Origin: Emydura subglobosa
Lineage: Eukaryota; Chordata; Testudines; Chelidae
DNA: 64,000 bases
NCBI GenBank assembly: GCA_007922225.1
Contig: ML679962.1
Coordinates: forward strand, 33,773,563-33,837,562
Reading direction: 5' to 3'
Shown here in pieces: positions 13,138 to 26,565 of this stretch. Under the pieces are notes generated by a model. That model ran no database searches. It was not told the origin of the DNA and saw nothing but the letters and a program-made list of their open reading frames with translations. Positions within the stretch are counted from its first letter, which is position 1. Each line of letters begins with the position of its first letter. A program made the translations under genes and the position numbers.

Positions 13138-14497
13138 CATTGTTTCTCAAAGGCATTTTCTTTTGTGTGTGTGAACCTTTTCAGCAGGTTCCAACCCTTT
13201 CCTTCCCCCACAACTTCCCCCATCCTATAGTATGCTCAGTACTATCACTTCCTCCCTCTGTCCATTTTCTCTGTGTTCATTGTTTTTCTTATCCTCTGGT
13301 TTCTACCTCTTCCCTGCTCCCCAGTCATTGCCATTTCAGGGGTGTGGAGAGAAGAAAAAGGAGATGTCCTAGGTGCCCTGTGAGGCTGGGAGAATATGTA
13401 TTCTTGTGACTTAGTTAGTACCACGGGGGCGGCCCCCGAGTTCTATATGGCTTCTCATGCTGCGCTCATTACTGTAGTATCTGAGTGCTTTCCAGTAGCA
13501 GGTTAAGTAACATGATGTCGTGCGTGTGTTTTCTCTTGTCCTCTCCCTAGAAGGCGAAGTGTGTGTGGGAGAGTGTCCTGGGTTGGGTATTATATACTAT
13601 AAAATAATACACACCCATTACGATGTGTTCATCTTATAGCAGATGTGGTCAAAGACAAGCACCTTGCATTTAGAGTGGAAAGTTTCTGATGCTCCTTAAT
13701 TCAGCAGCAGCCTGCTAGCCCAGCCTTGTGCACAAGAGCTGCTCCACAAGCCAGCTGCATGAGGAGTGGCTGCTGGGAAACAGGGTCAGACAGATAGCTC
13801 TGAAGCATATTTCTGGTGGGTGGGGTAGAGTAACAATCAAGCAGGTTTCCCTACCCCCACCTCCCTTCTCCTGTGCCTTGAATACCCTCGGGACTTGTCT
13901 GGCATTGGGCAGGTTAGGAAACACATACTTGATGTTAAACACATACTTTAAAATATACTGGGCCAAATTGGAGGTTGCACAATGAGATCAAGAATCGTAG
14001 ATGTGAGCGAAGTTTGGTGCACACAATCTGCAGTAATCCTAACCTTTTGCATTTTGGGACTTTTCTTAGTTTTAATCTGCAAGTTTGCATTAATGTAGGT
14101 TCTTGTATTTAATTTATACATCATAATACACACAAAAGTGCGTTAAAAGATCATTATTAGAGTTGCAAAGTCAGGGACTGGCAGGTTGGGAAATGCCAGA
14201 TTTAAGGCTGTCTGTGCAGCTTTACTTCAGTCCTTTTATGCATCTGCTTTCTGAGACAGTCTTTAATGACACGATCACATGCTATTTTATTCACAGGACC
14301 CCTGCCTTATTTAGTGTACAGGATGGATGGTGCTTGCTTATGTGAAAAGCTATTCAATATATTTTTTTCCCCTTCTTGTTCAGTGTGTGGCCCTAGGCCA
14401 TATCTACTGCACACTGTTCAAACTCTGCTCTGAAGGCAGAATTATCAATTTCCTATGGGCTTTCCTTTGCTGCTCATCACTATATTAATGGATTTGT
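13138..14497. other. Noncoding DNA, nothing recognised
   Basis: Pyrimidine-rich segments and small open frames only; no family recognised. Confidence 0.45.
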
Positions 14498-14580
14498 TTT
14501 CACGACACCCCTGTGAGGTGAGGGGATGCTATTATCATTTTACAGATGGGGAGCAGAGTCACAGAGCCATTAAGGGAGAA
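14498..14580 (-). repeat. MIR SINE fragment
   Basis: 'acacccctgtgaggtgaggg', 'attatcattttacagatggg' and 'gagtcacagagcc' match the reverse complement of the MIR central-to-3' region. The tRNA-like head is missing. Confidence 0.65.
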
Positions 14581-16685
14581 AGTTTCCTAATTTTAGATGC
14601 CTAAATTGAGATGACTAGGACCTGATTTTTCACAGTCCTTAGTTTTATATAGCACATTATCTGTTCAGAGAGGAGCTCCCTTGAGTTCAGTGACAGCTAT
14701 GAGCTCTCAGTACTTCAGGGTCTCAAGTTGGGCTCCCGGAAAATGAGGAACATGCTGTGACAGGAACAACCTGTGAAAAGTTTGCTTTAAATGAGTACTT
14801 GTCTAGCATCCCATGGGAGCTCTGTGGCAGAGGCAGGGATAGAATCCGATTCTCCAGAGCAGCATTCACCTACTTCCTGTGTTCCCCGCCTCATTTATTA
14901 TCCATCTTCCAACTTCTGCGGCAAATGAGGCATGGGTCCTGCAGAAAACAGTGTCTCTTACTATAGATTCCTAATTCGTTTTGAGAGCAGGTCCATCCTG
15001 GGCACTAAACGAGGCAGAGGTCCTGTGGCAAAAATAGTATATGATCACATCATTAAAGATTGTACCATAATGCATGCACACACAAGGGATCTGAATTAAG
15101 ATTGTATGAGCAACTTTAATTCTGGCAAGTCCTAATTTCTGAGTGCTTGACTTTGCAATCTTAATAATCTTTTATTGTAGTATTTTGGGTACAACTTCTT
15201 AGGGGTTTTTTTGTGTGTTTGTTTTTGTTTTTAATGCAAGCTGAAAAAAACAGAAAGTCTGTCACGTGGTACCATATTGACACCCGCATAGGACATCAGA
15301 GAAGTGTAACCTTTAGAGCCACCTCATAAACCTCTGCCACGTGAGCTCATGGAGTAACTGACAGCAATAGTTGGTTGTCCTCCTCTGTGTGGACCAGCAC
15401 TAAAATGGATGTGATGTATTTTGCCAGGGGGTTTCGTAGGTATTTGCTGGTAGCAGAGAAGTGGTGAGACTCAGGAATCCTTGGATCCATCCTAGGTCTG
15501 GAGGGGTATGTGCTTTATTGGGTATAGACTCTTCTTCTCACTTCCCCCCCGATCTTGATTCCTTTCTGCCCTGTCCCCTCAAACTCATCCCTGTCCAAAT
15601 TCTGTCTCTTTCGCGTCCCTGGCTCCTCATCACTGCCCCGTTCTCCTGGCCTGCCCAGGCCCAGTCACTGCTCTGCAAGTTTCTCATCTCTGTCCCAGTC
15701 GTCTTGCTCAACCAGTCCAGGTCCCATCAAGTTGTCTGTTGACTCCTTTCCATCCCCCTAGCCCGGCTCTTGTTCACTCTGTGTTTCAGTTGGATGGCTT
15801 CCTCCTCCACTGGGTGCCAGCGGGAAGGTCAATGAGAGTGCTGGGAGACAGGAGACCCTTGCTCTCAATTCAGGAGCATGTCCCTACCCTGGCTTGGAGC
15901 CATAATTACAGGGAAGGTCCTTCTGAGCACCTGTAGGTGTGCACTGGAGCATGCTCAGTTGCCCGGAGGTGATTGTGCATGTGTAGTCTGGTCAACTGCA
16001 GGAGCTTTGGGGTGTGGGCACATGATCCAAGCACATGGAGATTTTTAGCTGCAAAATTTGAAGGAAGTTGCAAACTGCATTCCTCCCCCCAACGAAGGTA
16101 ATATGTTGGCTAAATTTCAGTGGATTCTCATGGCACTCCAGAAGAGACACCCTTGACACAAAGGCTACCCTCCTACCAAATTTTAAATACGTGCTCCAAA
16201 GCACGGGTTCGCTAGAGCGTCACAAAAATGCTGATGACCTTTTCTTTTAACATTGCAAAAACAGCGTGTTATTTTCCTAGCCTTGTTCTCAGAAATGGCT
16301 GAATCATTTCAGCTGAAACCGAAAAAAAGTCAGCGTGGGGCAGACACCTGGCATGGAAAGCTTCATCCCAAAGGGTTAAGGTTTGGCAACGTTATAAACA
16401 ACTGAACACAATGTCTTGCAATGGGAAGAGGTGGGCAACCTAATAAGTGGTGTCACCAGCCCTGCCTACTCTATGGGTTTTCAATATGAATTAAAGACCT
16501 CCCTGGAGGCTGTATTTTGTCTTTAAGGTGAATCCTTTATTGATATCAATAGGAAATTAGGATAAAAATCAATTATTTATTAGGTTCTACAGATAAAGCT
16601 CCATCAGTGGATCTTTACAATGGGATCTTGACTGAAAACATATTAATTAAAAAAAAAAAAAGATCCTGATTCCTAATGTCTATGT
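14581..16685. other. Noncoding DNA, nothing recognised
   Basis: No exon or named repeat could be supported. A GC-richer, C/T-rich part lies at 15530-15800. Confidence 0.45.
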
Positions 16686-16909
16686 CAATGGTCCCCCGTC
16701 TGCGGGGCATGCCCCCTTAGAGGGGTGCAAAGGAACATCTAGGGTGTGCGGCAGGCCCAGTCCAGCCCTCACGAGGGGCCGGGGAGGGAGTACCACCCAG
16801 CCCTCCTCTGCCCCCCCACTCTTGGATGCTGGCCCCGGGGGGCACAGGCATATTCTATTACTGGTAAGGGGGTGAGGGGGGCACCAGAGGAAAAGTTTGG
16901 GGACCACTG
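16686..16909. mobile_element. hAT-like nonautonomous element
   Basis: Left end CAATGGTCCCCC; right end AAGTTTGGGGACCACTGG, the inverse of CCAGTGGTCCCCAAACTT. Ends of the type CAGTGGTCCCCAAACT are common in vertebrate hAT elements. GC-rich interior without an open frame of note. Confidence 0.65.
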
Positions 16910-18892
16910 GTCCATGTTAATATTAGGCCTTTTAAAAGCTCTCTCAAGTGTACTCTGTCCACCCTGCTGCCCTGGAGTTACACACTTCATTCCTGATAAA
17001 AATTGCCACCTTCAATATAGCGCTATTTTGCAAGCTCTTTATTTTAGAGGTTCTTAAGCCAACAACATTTTTTTAAAAAATTGTTAACGGAGCAATCTTT
17101 CACGAGAGTCTGAGCAGAAAAAACGGTGCGTATGGGAACAAGATGCTGTTATCCCAACGAGCTCATTTTAAATAATAAAAAAAATGAAATGATAATGTAG
17201 ATATTTTGCTCGCTCGCGCTCTCTGCATGACCTCTCTTTGGCACCTCTTTCTGAAAAGATGTGAACAGAAACACCCCACATGCTTTAAATTGCCACGTCC
17301 GCGTAGAACTCTGCACTGAGCTAGAAAACACTCCCTCTTGTATCTCCCTTTTTTCTGAAAAATTAGTGGTGATCAAGAAAGAAGAGGAGTTAGGAATTCA
17401 AAGGGCCCGATTCTCTTCCCCTTCACAGCAGTAGCCAAACTCCTACCCTCACTTGGGCATGATGAAGGCCAGGGTGAAGAGAAAAGGGCTAAAAGTGGGA
17501 AATTCTCAGTTTCATCAGTGGTCCAGAAGAGGCATGGGGAATGGAGGATAATTCAAATCCTATGGTAACCGGTTGGGATTGTATGACCAGACTGAATCTA
17601 AAAGCAAATAACTGTAAACATTGGGGAATGAAGTAAGCGAGTGTTTATTGGCTGTCCAAATCAGCCTTTCCGGGCTTTTTTGAGGGCGTTTCTGAACTAG
17701 TTTTAATAATATACAATTATTGGATTGGTTAACTACATGAACTGAGGAATAAATGACTCGGTTTAATTGCCTCCTGCACCATTCTTGCTGCTTGAGTCTT
17801 TGCACGGTTAGTCTTTTGCTGGGAAGCACTTGATGGAAGGGTAGGGAGTAGCTTTATGTATAACGCAATCTCTTGCTTTCCTTCTCCTGCTCTGTTCGGC
17901 TACTGGAAAGCAGGTATGCGGAGACCATTTTGCATCTGTAGTCGAGAAGCAGTGTGCTGGCACAGACCGGCTGGCTTGAGATGAACTCTTAGAAAATCTC
18001 ATTTTGTATGCTTTTTATTTGAACAGAAATCTGTTTTTCATTGTGAATCATTTTAGAAGTATGCGTCTTTCTTTCCAAGTTCTCTGTGGGGAGAGGGAGA
18101 TGGTTTCTTGCCTGGCAGGTTTTGCAAGTGGCTTAGTTGAGGGAATGAAAGATAAAATTCTTGAGGGCCCTCTGCCCCTCTCTGCTGGGAGGCATGGAGA
18201 GGAACAAGAAAGGAAAGGAGCAGGAAGGGTTCTGGCCCTGAAAAAGGTGCGTGTTAAGTGGGCAGAGAAGTGGCAGTTCCCTAGCATGGTTATTCTCCTT
18301 CCTCACTACCCTGGAGACTGGGGAAGCCCTTTCAAGGGGTCATGACATGGTCATGGGCTTGAGACTATGGCTAGGCTGGAAGAAGGAGAGGATGGGCCTG
18401 AGAAGTCTCTCTTCTCTGCAGTGCTACTCTTCTCTTCCTTCCCAAATACTGTGCCACGAGGACTTGGCAGCCTGTGTAACGCTGACCATTTCAGCATTAT
18501 CTGCCAGGTTCAGCCGCCAACACGTTGGGGACCTGCCCAGGGAACCAATGGGCGCGTGATCCTGCCGTGGGGTCAGGGCTTTCAGCATGGTAGAGGGATG
18601 GGGCCACAGTGCAGTTGTCCAAGGTTTCTGCAGCTGCCCCGTTATCTGGGGGATTTCCTTGCAGAACTTGAGGTGCTCCCTTGGAGCTGAGTTTCCTGGC
18701 AGAGCTATTTATAGCCACTTCCGGGAACGAAAACTCGTGGCATTCCAGGATGGGAACATGCAGAAAAAAGTCAGTGCTCCCTGAGCCTTGTGATCACCTA
18801 AACTTTCCACAAAGGAGACGCGATTATATCCCCCTCTCACACATCGTGGCCCCAGCTGTACGAATCTGTCGTTAGCTTCAAGGTCACAGACT

Positions 18893-18970
18893 GCCACTCA
18901 AGCAGTGGTGGCCCACGGTTTTAGACCCAGAGGTTTTTTGGTTCGAGCCCCACCGATGCCCCTGCTAGGG
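18893..18970 (+). repeat. Possible tRNA-derived SINE remnant
   Basis: GGTTCGAGCCC at about 18939 fits the RNA polymerase III B-box consensus GGTTCGANNCC exactly, and is followed by 'caccgatgcccctgct'. No convincing A box or full cloverleaf, so it is not called a tRNA gene. Confidence 0.3.
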
Positions 18971-19220
18971 TTATACGTGGGCTTGGGGGGGAAGTGAAGG
19001 TGTGCTGTGGAACCAGTGCGTCTCTTCTTCTCTTCCTTTCCGTCCCTTCCCCTGTGACACCTGCCCTTGCAACTAGAAGGAAACATCAGGCCCTACATTA
19101 TTTTTAAAAGGCCAAAAGATTTGAGGTTAAAACTAATACATTGGTTTGACTCTCGTCTTGGGTCTTCGTTTGTTTGCCAGGCAACAAATCTCTCCCCTGG
19201 GTTAGCTTTTCAAACCTGTT

Positions 19221-19322
19221 AGGGCCTGATTCGCAGAGGCACTGTGCACCCACAACTCAGGTTGAAGTCAATGGCAGCTGCTGGTGCTCGACTCTTCTCT
19301 CTTTCCTCACTGGCACAGGGCC
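19221..19322. repeat. Short palindromic interspersed repeat
   Basis: Begins AGGGCCTGATTCGCAGAGG, has the core 'aggttgaagtcaatggc', and ends 'ggcacagggcctg'. Same broad family as 3070 and 61476. Confidence 0.55.
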
Positions 19323-19720
19323 TGTAACTGCCAAAGGGAAAACCCCGAAAAGTAGTGAGTTCTCTGCTTTCACATGGCTGGGGGCTGATGAGTTGTCTCA
19401 GGACTAAGCACCATCCCTGTGCCTGATGTTTATGAAGCTGTTTAATCCTGCAGCTCCTGTTAGACAGGTGAGTGAAGAGGGGTTTCGATAGGGAAGGAAG
19501 TGGCTCCGTTAGTGAAGGGGTTGATGACAACCCATCTGCGTGTGTGTGTACACGTGTGTAGCAGTGGTGGAAGTGAGTGCCATCCAGACATGCCTGGGTT
19601 AGGATCACCACGAGAACTACGTGATGGAACAGTTATTGCAGGCAGGTATATAGCATGCATGCAAAAAATATGTGGCTCCTGTTTATCACACTCAGTCACG
19701 TTTGCACAACACTGAATGTT

Positions 19721-19926
19721 TTCATAGACTCATAGAAGATGAGGGTTGGCAGAGACCCTAGGAGATCATCTAGTCCAACCCCCTGCTCAAAGCAGGACTG
19801 ACCCCAACTAATTCATCCCAGCCAGGGCTTTGTCAAGCCGCACCTTTAAAACCTCTAAGGATAGAGATTCCACCACCTCTCTAGGTAACCCATTCCAGTG
19901 CTTTAAGCCATCAGTCTAGTGATAAA
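19721..19926 (-). mobile_element. CR1 LINE, 3' end fragment
   Basis: On the + strand it opens with 'catagactcatagaagatga' and runs through 'agtccaaccccctgctcaaa', 'cccagccagggctttgtcaa' and 'agattccaccacctctctag'. This is the complement of a sauropsid CR1 3' end and the end of its ORF2. It lacks the rest of the element, as is usual for 5'-truncated CR1. Confidence 0.9.
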
Positions 19927-21720
19927 TGAATACTGACCGTGCGAATATTACAGTTATACTCTTTTGACATTGCTGGGATGGGCATCAGAGATACTGAGCT
20001 ACAGTAGCAATTTTGCATCATAATGTTTATCACTAAGACTTGAAAAATAATAAAACGGAAGAGCTAGTTTGCTGGACTCTTATTTCTCCTCCCCTCCGTG
20101 AGAGTTCTTGAGGATCAATCTACAGCTACTTAAACCAACTGTAAATTAATAGTTCATAATTAGAAGAGACAGCCAGGGGCAGTGTGATAAATGGATGGTG
20201 TTTTCCTCTCTGGCCAGGTATTTTTAGGGCTAGATCTTCATAAAATAAGGTACGCACGCACAGTGTAATGGTTTCTTTGGAGTTGCTGTAATTTGTGCAT
20301 GCAATTAAGGTATTTGAATATGCAAATACCAGGGGGGAAGGGGACAGGCCTCCCTTTATGAAATTCCTTACTTCTATTGTTATAGCTTCATGTACATGCA
20401 GATCCAGCAAGGATTGGGACTTCTGTATTCTTTTAAAATTAGCTTGCACTATTTTTTTTTTTTAATTTAGAAGTGCTTTAGTGCTTTCACTACTTGTATT
20501 TGGGTTGTATTAAACCCCAACCTAACTAAAATGACTGGCATAATGGGCACTGGATGAGATAAAACATAGGAATCCTACCTATCTTAGTTTTTCTCTTATA
20601 GAGTGATGTTGGATTCTATGCTATTACTGCTGATGAGCTCTGATTGCAGCTAGCAAATCCAGATTTCTTGCTAATGAAGTTACACTAAGATCTCATCCAG
20701 TCCTTGCTAATGCATTCAGATAAGCTGGTAGTTTCTGGATCCATTCCCAGTACAATATAAGAAATCCAGATGCACCAGGAAGGATTAGATCGGAATGTAA
20801 CTGTGAGAAACCTAGGTGTTAAGTCTGCAATGGGACTAAATCTGCTTCTGACAAACTGGTTTAATGAAGATTGGTAGCTCTGGTTTTGTTAAAGATGCTC
20901 TGCAGAAAGAAAAGATAACATTAGCAATATATTAAATCTCTTTCCTATATTTTATTAAATACTTTCGTACAATTATAGCAACTTAATAGCCTTAAAAGCA
21001 TTTTGGTTTGTCTTAAAATGATCTTGTGTATTTTGGCAAATTCAGGCAAATATTATACCTGTGATTCCATTTGATTCCAGTGGGACTGCATAGGAATAAT
21101 GATGTACAGCATTTGGTGATGTGTTTTTAATCTTGTATCCAGAGTTGTGGGTGTTACTGCTAACTGCTGAAATCCAAAGCAGTTTGACATTAATCCAAAA
21201 TCAAAATCTACTGTTCGCACATAAATATGCATAAAACTTTCACTTGGTCTGTAGGAGGATCTAAATATGGTGCACACTGCATGATTTTCTTTACTCTAAA
21301 AGAGTCTTACAACCATGAAAATTATCTGAAGAACAGTTCTAAGTTGAAAAGTGACTGCAAAAATGACAGTGTGTGTCCCTGTGACTCCTGTTCACACTTG
21401 CTCTATGTAAACAAAGGTGTTATTTTACACCTGCTAGCTCAGGAAACCGGAAAGTCCAGATGTGTGTCTTCTGACTCATGTGTCACCATGGGCAAGAGAG
21501 ATTCTGCCCTCAGTTACTGCTGTGCAAACCTGTTGGTTTCAGATTATAGAGTAACAGAACACATAATGTAGGCCTGTAGTCAGAATTTGGTTCAACAAAT
21601 CACTTATTATTTTAGTGCTTGGACAGTGAAAATAGTTGATGCTAATATAATGGAGGAAAAGGACACACCTACTTGCCTTCAGTGTTGTTGGTTTTGCATT
21701 TTGGCTGGGAGTGTTTCTGA
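19927..21720. other. Noncoding DNA, nothing recognised
   Basis: A/T-rich; no exon, RNA gene or named repeat supported. Confidence 0.45.
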
Positions 21721-21999
21721 GGGCAGGTCTACACTACAAATGACCCATGCATTTGCACCACTGTAGTGGTTTGATGAAGACGCTCTAAGCTGATGGGAAA
21801 GAGCTTTCCCATAGGCTTAGTTACTGTACCTCTGAGAGAGGCAGTAACTATGTTGCCAGGGAGAGGTCTCCTGCCAAAATAGCGCTGTCTACACAGAGGT
21901 GTTAAGGTGAGTATAACTAAGTTGCTCAGGGGTGTGGGTTTTTCACACCCCTGAGTGACGTAGTTCTACTGAAGTCAATGTGTAGTGTCGACCTGGCCT
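21721..21999. mobile_element. Inverted-repeat DNA transposon (nonautonomous, turtle-type)
   Basis: Left end GGGCAGGTCTACACTACA and right end TGTAGTGTCGACCTGGCC are inverted copies. Internal 'ggggtgtgggtttttcacac' forms a second hairpin, with 'tagcgctgtctacacagagg' and 'tgggaaagagctttcccata'. It is the same family as 12523-12800, in the opposite orientation. Confidence 0.85.
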
Positions 22000-22612
22000 A
22001 AATGAACCCACATCTGTGTCACTGAGTAAGGAGGTATCACTTTGAATAAGCAAACTTTTTGTTTGAATAAGCAAACTTTGAATAAACAGTAATCATGGAG
22101 CATATCTGTTGAGTAATAAGGTGACATTTTTAAACAGTCACCTCAGCGTTAGATCTGCACTTTGAGTGGAAATGTTTATAGGCCGGCACTTTAAAAAACA
22201 TGTGTAAGCGGCTTGCTAAGAGCTGTTAATGCAGTACTGGGGCTAGCCTTTTAAAACTACTTTGACCTTTCAGAACAGGAAATATTGCACCACTGCCATT
22301 GATTCACTTCATGAAGACTAAATTAGAAAGGCTTAACTTCTGAAAGAGGCCAAAATAAATTTATGCATAGTTGCAGTTTGTGAGTGTAATATACCGGCTG
22401 TTCTTGTCTAAGGAACTGACTGTTAGTGAATAAAAAACATTAAGCTGTCCAAATGTAGCTCAGTTATTCTTGTGGATTTTAATGATTGCTAGTAGCTTAA
22501 TTAAACAGCTCTGCCTCGTCTTTGGGCAGAAGTCCTATTTTTGTCAATGGAAGTGTCTGTGTGAAACAAGAGTAGAATTTGTTCTATAGACTAATATTGC
22601 AGCATAAAGGTT

Positions 22613-22711
22613 AGACCCTGCAAGCTGATTGGGTGTGAGTAATCCTTACACAAGTCTTCCTGTTGGTAATGGGAACAGCTTGTATGCATACGAGTTTGTA
22701 GAATTGGACCC
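22613..22711. repeat. Short palindromic interspersed repeat
   Basis: Left end AGACCCTGCAAGCTGATTGG, right end 'agtttgtagaattggaccc'; the middle 'cttcctgttggtaatggga' is a degraded core. Confidence 0.45.
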
Positions 22712-25700
22712 GAATTGTGTAACTAACTTTTGCATTCCACTAAAACTGAGGCAATTATGGAAATGGAACTTTTTAAAAGGACTTCTTGTTTGCTGGTCTC
22801 TCTCTTTGCTTCCTGACTATTGCAGTAACTGAGTTCAGATATATAACTGCATGATGGTAATTTTGTGGCCGTGTATCCTGACGCAATATTTCCTCATACC
22901 ATACCATGAGAAATAAAAATCAACAAAGCATATCTTAAAGGAGCTTAATCCTAGACAGGTTAATTAGTCCAGGGTTCTCTTCTAGTTTTGCTATTCAAAA
23001 GCAACAAAAATTGGTTTTCAAAAGTAACAAAAATTTTAGTATGGCTGGGCACTGTTTACACTGTGTCTACTGTTTTGGGTCTCAATTTGGTTTAAAAAAA
23101 CAATTCAGAAATAAAATAAAAAATAACCATTTTATAAATAATATTTTTAGCATATTTTGGATTGTCCCGCTTTATATAAATGCTCTCTGCAGTGTTAGAA
23201 CAAGGCTACGTTATCACTTGCTTGTTAGGCCAAGCAGTGATGTTACATCTCCGAATTGTTCCTCTTGGGTTAAAGCTTACCTTGCATTACGATTTCATTG
23301 ATGTCAGAGAGTTACTTTAATTACCCGATGTTATACTGTAGAACTTCCACTCGGTAGCAGGCAAGCTGTAGCAATTTTTGTAAAGCCAAGTTTAAAATTC
23401 AGTATTGATATTCTAGGCATAGTTTGCTTTGTTGCACGTATCATATTTGTCCTCGTAGATTCATTGAATTATATTTTTTCTCCCTCCCACCCATTCCTCC
23501 AGGTGACTTTGTCAATGTTCATTTAGCTGAATGTGTTGAAATTAGACCCTGTGTCCAGAGGTGCATCCTACTTGAATTATCTGAAAATCACATCTACTTC
23601 CTGAAAGATTGTTTCCCAAAACTAAAGTGAATTGATGGAAATGGAATTTTCCATTTGTCAGTGAAATGTTCCAGTAATTTCAGAACTTGCTGGAAGGGAA
23701 ATCTGGTGTCAAGAAACGTTTGTTTTATGAATCGTGGGTCAAAAAACGCCTAGATTCCTTTCCTAGAAAGACAGGCTTCAGCAAAGCTTCTTGGGAGTGT
23801 GTGGAGATAGGTGACTCCTCTGGTATATCTCATCAGGTAACCGGTGTCATGATAGACGGCTTGGCCATTTTTTCTGAGAGGTTTCCTGATCCTTGCTAGC
23901 CTTAGAGGGAACTCATAATCCAAGAAATACCCTTGCTTTTGCTGCAGTGGAAGAAGCTTTTAGGACCATATCAGACTGAGGCCGCTTGGTGGCAATGGAT
24001 CTGATGGCAGGACAATTTTCTTGTCCAAAGCATTTACGCATGGTGCGGGTGGGAATCGTGTTATGCTGCCTGGATTGGAAGCAGCCACTAGGTTATTGCC
24101 TTTAGACGAAGGCTAGCATAGACTTCACAGAGTCTTTAGGCTTCCTGTGAGTGAGTTCATTTTCCTCTTTGGTGCAGTCCCTGCTATTTTGGCAGCTGCT
24201 TTTCTTCAGTTTGGTTGCTCTATCAGTTTCTGGTGTGGCAGATGAGGTCATGTGTTTCCTCCTGGGCAAAGCTGACAGCTGCATTAGCCAGCCTGATAGG
24301 AAAGTGAGCCAAAAGGATTTCCTGAGGATAAACAACCAGAGGTAGTGTGTGAGATCCTTCTCTTCCAACTGAGCTACTTCCCGTGTGCTATTGCCCTGAT
24401 ATGAGAGCTTTTCACTTATATGTTTGTGGCATAGACTCAGGATACACCCGTAGGTCGCTGCATGAGAAGCTCAGAGATCTGCAGAGGGAAACCCATTGAA
24501 AACCAGTTGGGGAAGTAATTGATCCATGAGAGTAATGCTCTCTGGTCCACAGGAGAGAGAGATAGGAAAGCCACTTTCTCTAAATTATCAAAGGGGGAAG
24601 AAATATCAGCTGGGGGAATGGTGTGACTGGTGGAAGCTCTGTTGTTGCAGCTGTCACTAGGGAGTTGGAGAGCTGAAGTCATGTACACCTGACATGTGAA
24701 GAATTGAGGTGTCCCCTTAAATCTGGAAGAAACCCCCCCTGTAAAAATAAATAGATAAAATAAATACCCAGAAGGAAAGAGGAGACCTGGTTTTTTTAGA
24801 AGAAAAGCCCTGCGTCCTGGGGGGGACAGGACAGGAGAACACCTGCCTCTATGTTTAAGGAGTCTCTCTTGCACCAGCATCCCAGACATGAAGCTGTGTA
24901 TTGAGGTGGAGGAGATTCCATGACATACCCAAGTGAATTTAAACCCAGCATGAGCCAAATTAGTCATATCCACATTTTAGACCAGTAATACAAATAACGC
25001 CTCCATGCACAGCTACTGCTTTTGCCATAAACCTACATCAAGCATCTCTAAAGAGAACCCTATAAAATAGCTCTTGCTGTATATACAGAGGGCTTTCTGT
25101 ATGCTCAATATAAAGAAGTGATGATCTAGTGGATGAGGGCTGGCTTGTTGCATGAATTTTAGCAAGTTACTTAGACCTACCTTTTCAAACGCGTCCTAAT
25201 TTGGGGTTCACGACGTCTGAGATACCAAGGGCTGGTGCTGAGCACGGACAACTTGTGTCGACTCCATTTGGAGTTGTGGGGGTGCAGCACCTCTGCAAAC
25301 TGGGTCCTAATTTTCAATAGAAAGCTGATGTACAGCTCTGATAACACATCATTCAGACTGACTAAGCGCCGGTGGTTTGTGGGAGGCAGGGGTGGAAGTG
25401 AGGAGAGAGGTTTTATTTAGTAACAGATTGGGTTCCCCCCTTACTCTTTTCAATGGGCTTTGTACTGAAACTGCCTTTAAAAATAAACTGCTTTGCATAG
25501 CAGCTAAGAAACTTGCACTAAGATAAAGCACAAACCCTTTTGTTGCCTAACCAGAGAAATAAATGCACTGTGACAAATTAAGAACCAAGGGAGGTGTGGG
25601 ACATAGGGTAAGCAGGCACATAGGACCTGGTCTCTGATAGGTGTCAACTTGGGCCCTTTGGTTGTGGAAAAGTATGAAAAAAGAGTCAGTATTCAGGTTG

Positions 25701-26036
25701 GAGGGGTAGAAATGTTGTGGTTAGTGAACTGGAATGGCTTTAACTAACCAGTCCATGTTTTCTGGGGTGCACTTTTTATTTTTTTTTAAATACAAAAATT
25801 AATTGCTTAATTGCTGATTCCCTAGAATACCCGAGCTTGCTTTGGTTAATGACGTGAGCCATGCGTTCCTGCAACTATTGAAGTTTAGTAGCGTACTAGT
25901 GCTCATTTCTCAGTTCGTTCATCCCAGTCTGCATTTGCACTGTGACTTCCCGGTCCCACAGTGCAAGGGTGAAAAGTGTCTTTTTTGTGTGTGTTGTTTT
26001 TGCAGAAAACTGAAACTCACAAATATAGCAGGGCTT
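22712..26036. other. Noncoding DNA
   Basis: No exon recognised. A 178-codon frame on the - strand (24437-24973) has no resemblance to a family I know and is not called a gene. Confidence 0.45.
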
Positions 26037-26133
26037 GCCCTGATTCTGCTCACAATGACACGGGTGTAAATTGGCTCTGACTCTACTGAAGAAAAGGAAC
26101 TGGCACTGCTGGAGAACTGGTCAGAATCAGGCT
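26037..26133. repeat. Short palindromic interspersed repeat
   Basis: Left GCCCTGATTCTGCTCACAAT with 'acacgggtgtaaattggc', right 'ctggtcagaatcaggc'. Matches the 'CTGATTCTG...CAGAATCAGGC' palindrome family. Confidence 0.6.
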
Positions 26134-26565
26134 TACTGCTGCATGGATGGGAAATGCCAGTGAAATAAGATAATAAAATCCTGAACCTCTGAACCTAGTG
26201 CTCTCTTCTGTTTCAGAAGGCGGCTGATTTGAAGTCGTATTGGAAAAACAAAACACAGCTCATGTAACTTGCCTGCCCCAGCTTTGAACGAGACCCCTCA
26301 GCAGCTGGGTTGGATGGAGACGGTGCTGCTTAGTCTGAGGGGAGCAATGAGGTTATTAGCTGCCTGAACTGGCTTTGGCTTTTTTGCCTTTCTCATTTGA
26401 TAGGTTTAGACAAATGGACCTTAGATGAAAGAAGAGAAACGGGGCCATTCCTATTTAAAAGGATCATTCACACACCGGCTGGAAGCCCCATGGAACCCTC
26501 TGAGCTACTTAAAGGCCTGCTCCAAAGCCCTTAGGCACCTGACCACTGACTTCATTGGCCTTTGG

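Larger units (their letters stand above)
16910..19720. other. Noncoding DNA
   Basis: Small frames on both strands (17.6-18.9 kb) match nothing I know. Contains a possible tRNA-derived remnant near 18897 and one palindromic repeat at 19221. Confidence 0.45.

Noticed and set aside
24437..24973. 178-codon frame on the - strand
   Set aside because: No recognisable domain, no splice or promoter context, low-complexity and mixed hydrophobic segments; could be chance.
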